From Hyphomonadaceae bacterium UBA7672 (GTDB taxonomy: Bacteria > Pseudomonadota > Alphaproteobacteria > Caulobacterales > Hyphomonadaceae), in the NCBI GenBank assembly GCA_002483135.1, contig DLHI01000033.1:1-14232 (forward strand): 14,232 nucleotides of DNA. Reading direction: 5' to 3'. A model generated the notes under the pieces. The model was not told where the DNA came from. It made no database searches and worked only from the letters and a program-made list of their open reading frames with translations. Position 1 is the stretch's first letter, and each line of letters opens with the position of its first letter. The translations under genes were made by a program, and so were the position numbers. Shown one piece after another: positions 13,796 through 14,232 of this stretch.

Positions 13796-13815
13796 TTTCG
13801 TAAACGAAAGGTTAA
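13796..13815. promoter_or_regulatory. Palindrome and CtrA-like site upstream of the promoter
   Basis: TTTCGT-AA-ACGAAA (13796-13809) is a perfect dyad. Overlapping it, the minus strand reads TTAA-N7-TTTA (plus 13801-13815), one base from the CtrA cell-cycle regulator site TTAA-N7-TTAA. It lies about 50-70 bases upstream of the expected transcription start of the small gene. Either could be chance. Confidence 0.3.
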
Positions 13816-13899
13816 GAACGTTGGGGGCGGTTGGCCGGGAGTTGGGGGTAGGCAGCCGGGAATGGTGAGTGGGTGGTGAGTGCTCGCGCCACCAACGGT

Positions 13900-14023
13900 G
13901 TCATCCCGGCCGGAGTGCGAAGCACGCAGAGCCGGGATCCATCGTGAGTGCGTCGTGGTCGAGGAATGGGTCCCGGGTCTCTCCCGGACAACGCTTCGCG
14001 TTTCCGGGCTCGCCCGGGATGAC
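13900..14023. repeat. 124-base two-hairpin intergenic repeat element
   Basis: The ends are perfect 10-base inverted repeats (GTCATCCCGG 13900-13909, CCGGGATGAC 14014-14023). Inside are two long hairpins. The left pairs TCCCGGC (13904-13910) with GCCGGGA (13931-13937) around an inner GTGC-GAA-GCAC. The right pairs TCCCGGG (13971-13977) with CCCGGGA (14013-14019) around CCCGGA/TCCGGG and AACGC-TTC-GCGTT. GGGATCCAT and ATGGGTCCC in the middle also pair with one mismatch. This GTCATCCCGG...CCGGGATGAC design is typical of dispersed repeats in alphaproteobacteria. No transposase is present. Confidence 0.75.
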
Positions 14024-14232
14024 AAGCTGTGCGTGGGTTTGCTGATGGGTAGAACGCGCATGCGCGTATCGCGTGACGCGCGCGTTGTGCGCATAGCGCA
14101 TGTGAGGCGCGGGCGGCGCGGGGCGGGCGCGGCTGCGCCATGGCCTTGCGCGACAGGCAGGGCATGGGTCCGCGTTCTCGCAGGTGTGTGCGAGTTGGTC
14201 GGCTTGCGCTGAAGCTGGGTCATGTCGTGTCG
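14024..14232. other. Gene-free right end with CG-alternating palindromes
   Basis: No supported gene. Between 14054 and 14100 are three palindromes: ACGCGCATGCGCGT (14054-14067, 14 bases, perfect), ACGCGCGCGT (14076-14085, perfect) and TGCGC-ATA-GCGCA (14088-14100). Alternating purine-pyrimidine runs 16 bases from 14054. Beyond 14101 the sequence is very G-rich on the plus strand, with no clear signal. Open frames on both strands have low-complexity, Arg/Ala/Pro-rich translations typical of non-coding high-GC DNA. Confidence 0.5.

Noticed and set aside
13173..13868. Plus-strand frame (231 codons) opposite the small minus-strand gene
   Set aside because: It runs through a repeat, a strong terminator and the promoter of the minus gene, and has no Shine-Dalgarno site.
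13160..14100. Repeats considered as a CRISPR array
   Set aside because: The repeats are different palindromic units, not identical direct repeats with regular spacers, and no cas gene is present.
13771..14223. Open frames on both strands across the right-end repeat
   Set aside because: They are built from the 124-base palindromic element and CG-rich spacer; both strands are open only because of composition.

Overview
This high-GC window carries ordinary housekeeping and cell-envelope genes of an alphaproteobacterium, most likely Caulobacterales/Hyphomonadaceae-like. The pointers are the alphaproteobacterial type of histidyl-tRNA synthetase, the short HisG that depends on HisZ, the SapC, DUF885 and YfbK-like envelope genes, and alphaproteobacterial-style intergenic palindromic repeats. 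The assignment is inference from protein motifs; no rRNA or tRNA gene is present.

Left part (1-4946). The 3' end of groEL reads in from the left and stops at a strong intrinsic terminator. About 0.8 kb with no convincing gene follows, rich in small inverted repeats. Then comes a tightly coupled minus-strand operon read hisS, hisZ, hisG, with 4-base stop/start overlaps (GTGA and ATGA). It supplies histidyl-tRNA synthetase and the two subunits of ATP phosphoribosyltransferase, the first step of histidine synthesis. A minus-strand terminator lies about 250 bases past hisG.

Middle (4947-9348). A short exported protein of unknown function with two cysteines (+) meets, tail to tail with a 2-base gap, a minus-strand redox pair: a DsbD/ScsB-type transmembrane thiol reductase and, 55 bases downstream, an exported redoxin. 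The pair probably moves electrons from cytoplasmic thioredoxin to the periplasm. Upstream of dsbD on the same strand is a SapC-family gene.

Right part (9421-13727). Two plus-strand lipoprotein genes follow: a DUF885 putative zinc metallopeptidase and a YfbK-like von Willebrand A domain protein. They are separated by 84 bases that hold a clear inverted repeat resembling an operator. Converging on them is a small minus-strand gene (119 aa) that may be a degenerate GIY-YIG-fold protein. Its promoter contains a near match to the alphaproteobacterial LexA box, and its 3' end is highly structured and closed by a strong terminator.

Right end (13728-14232). No gene is supported here. There is a 124-base two-hairpin intergenic repeat with perfect 10-base inverted ends, then a cluster of CG-alternating palindromes. 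I found no prophage, insertion sequence, CRISPR array, toxin-antitoxin pair or obvious defence system. The best candidates for something new are the putative LexA-controlled small gene, the operator before the VWA gene, and the redoxin with a separated cysteine pair.
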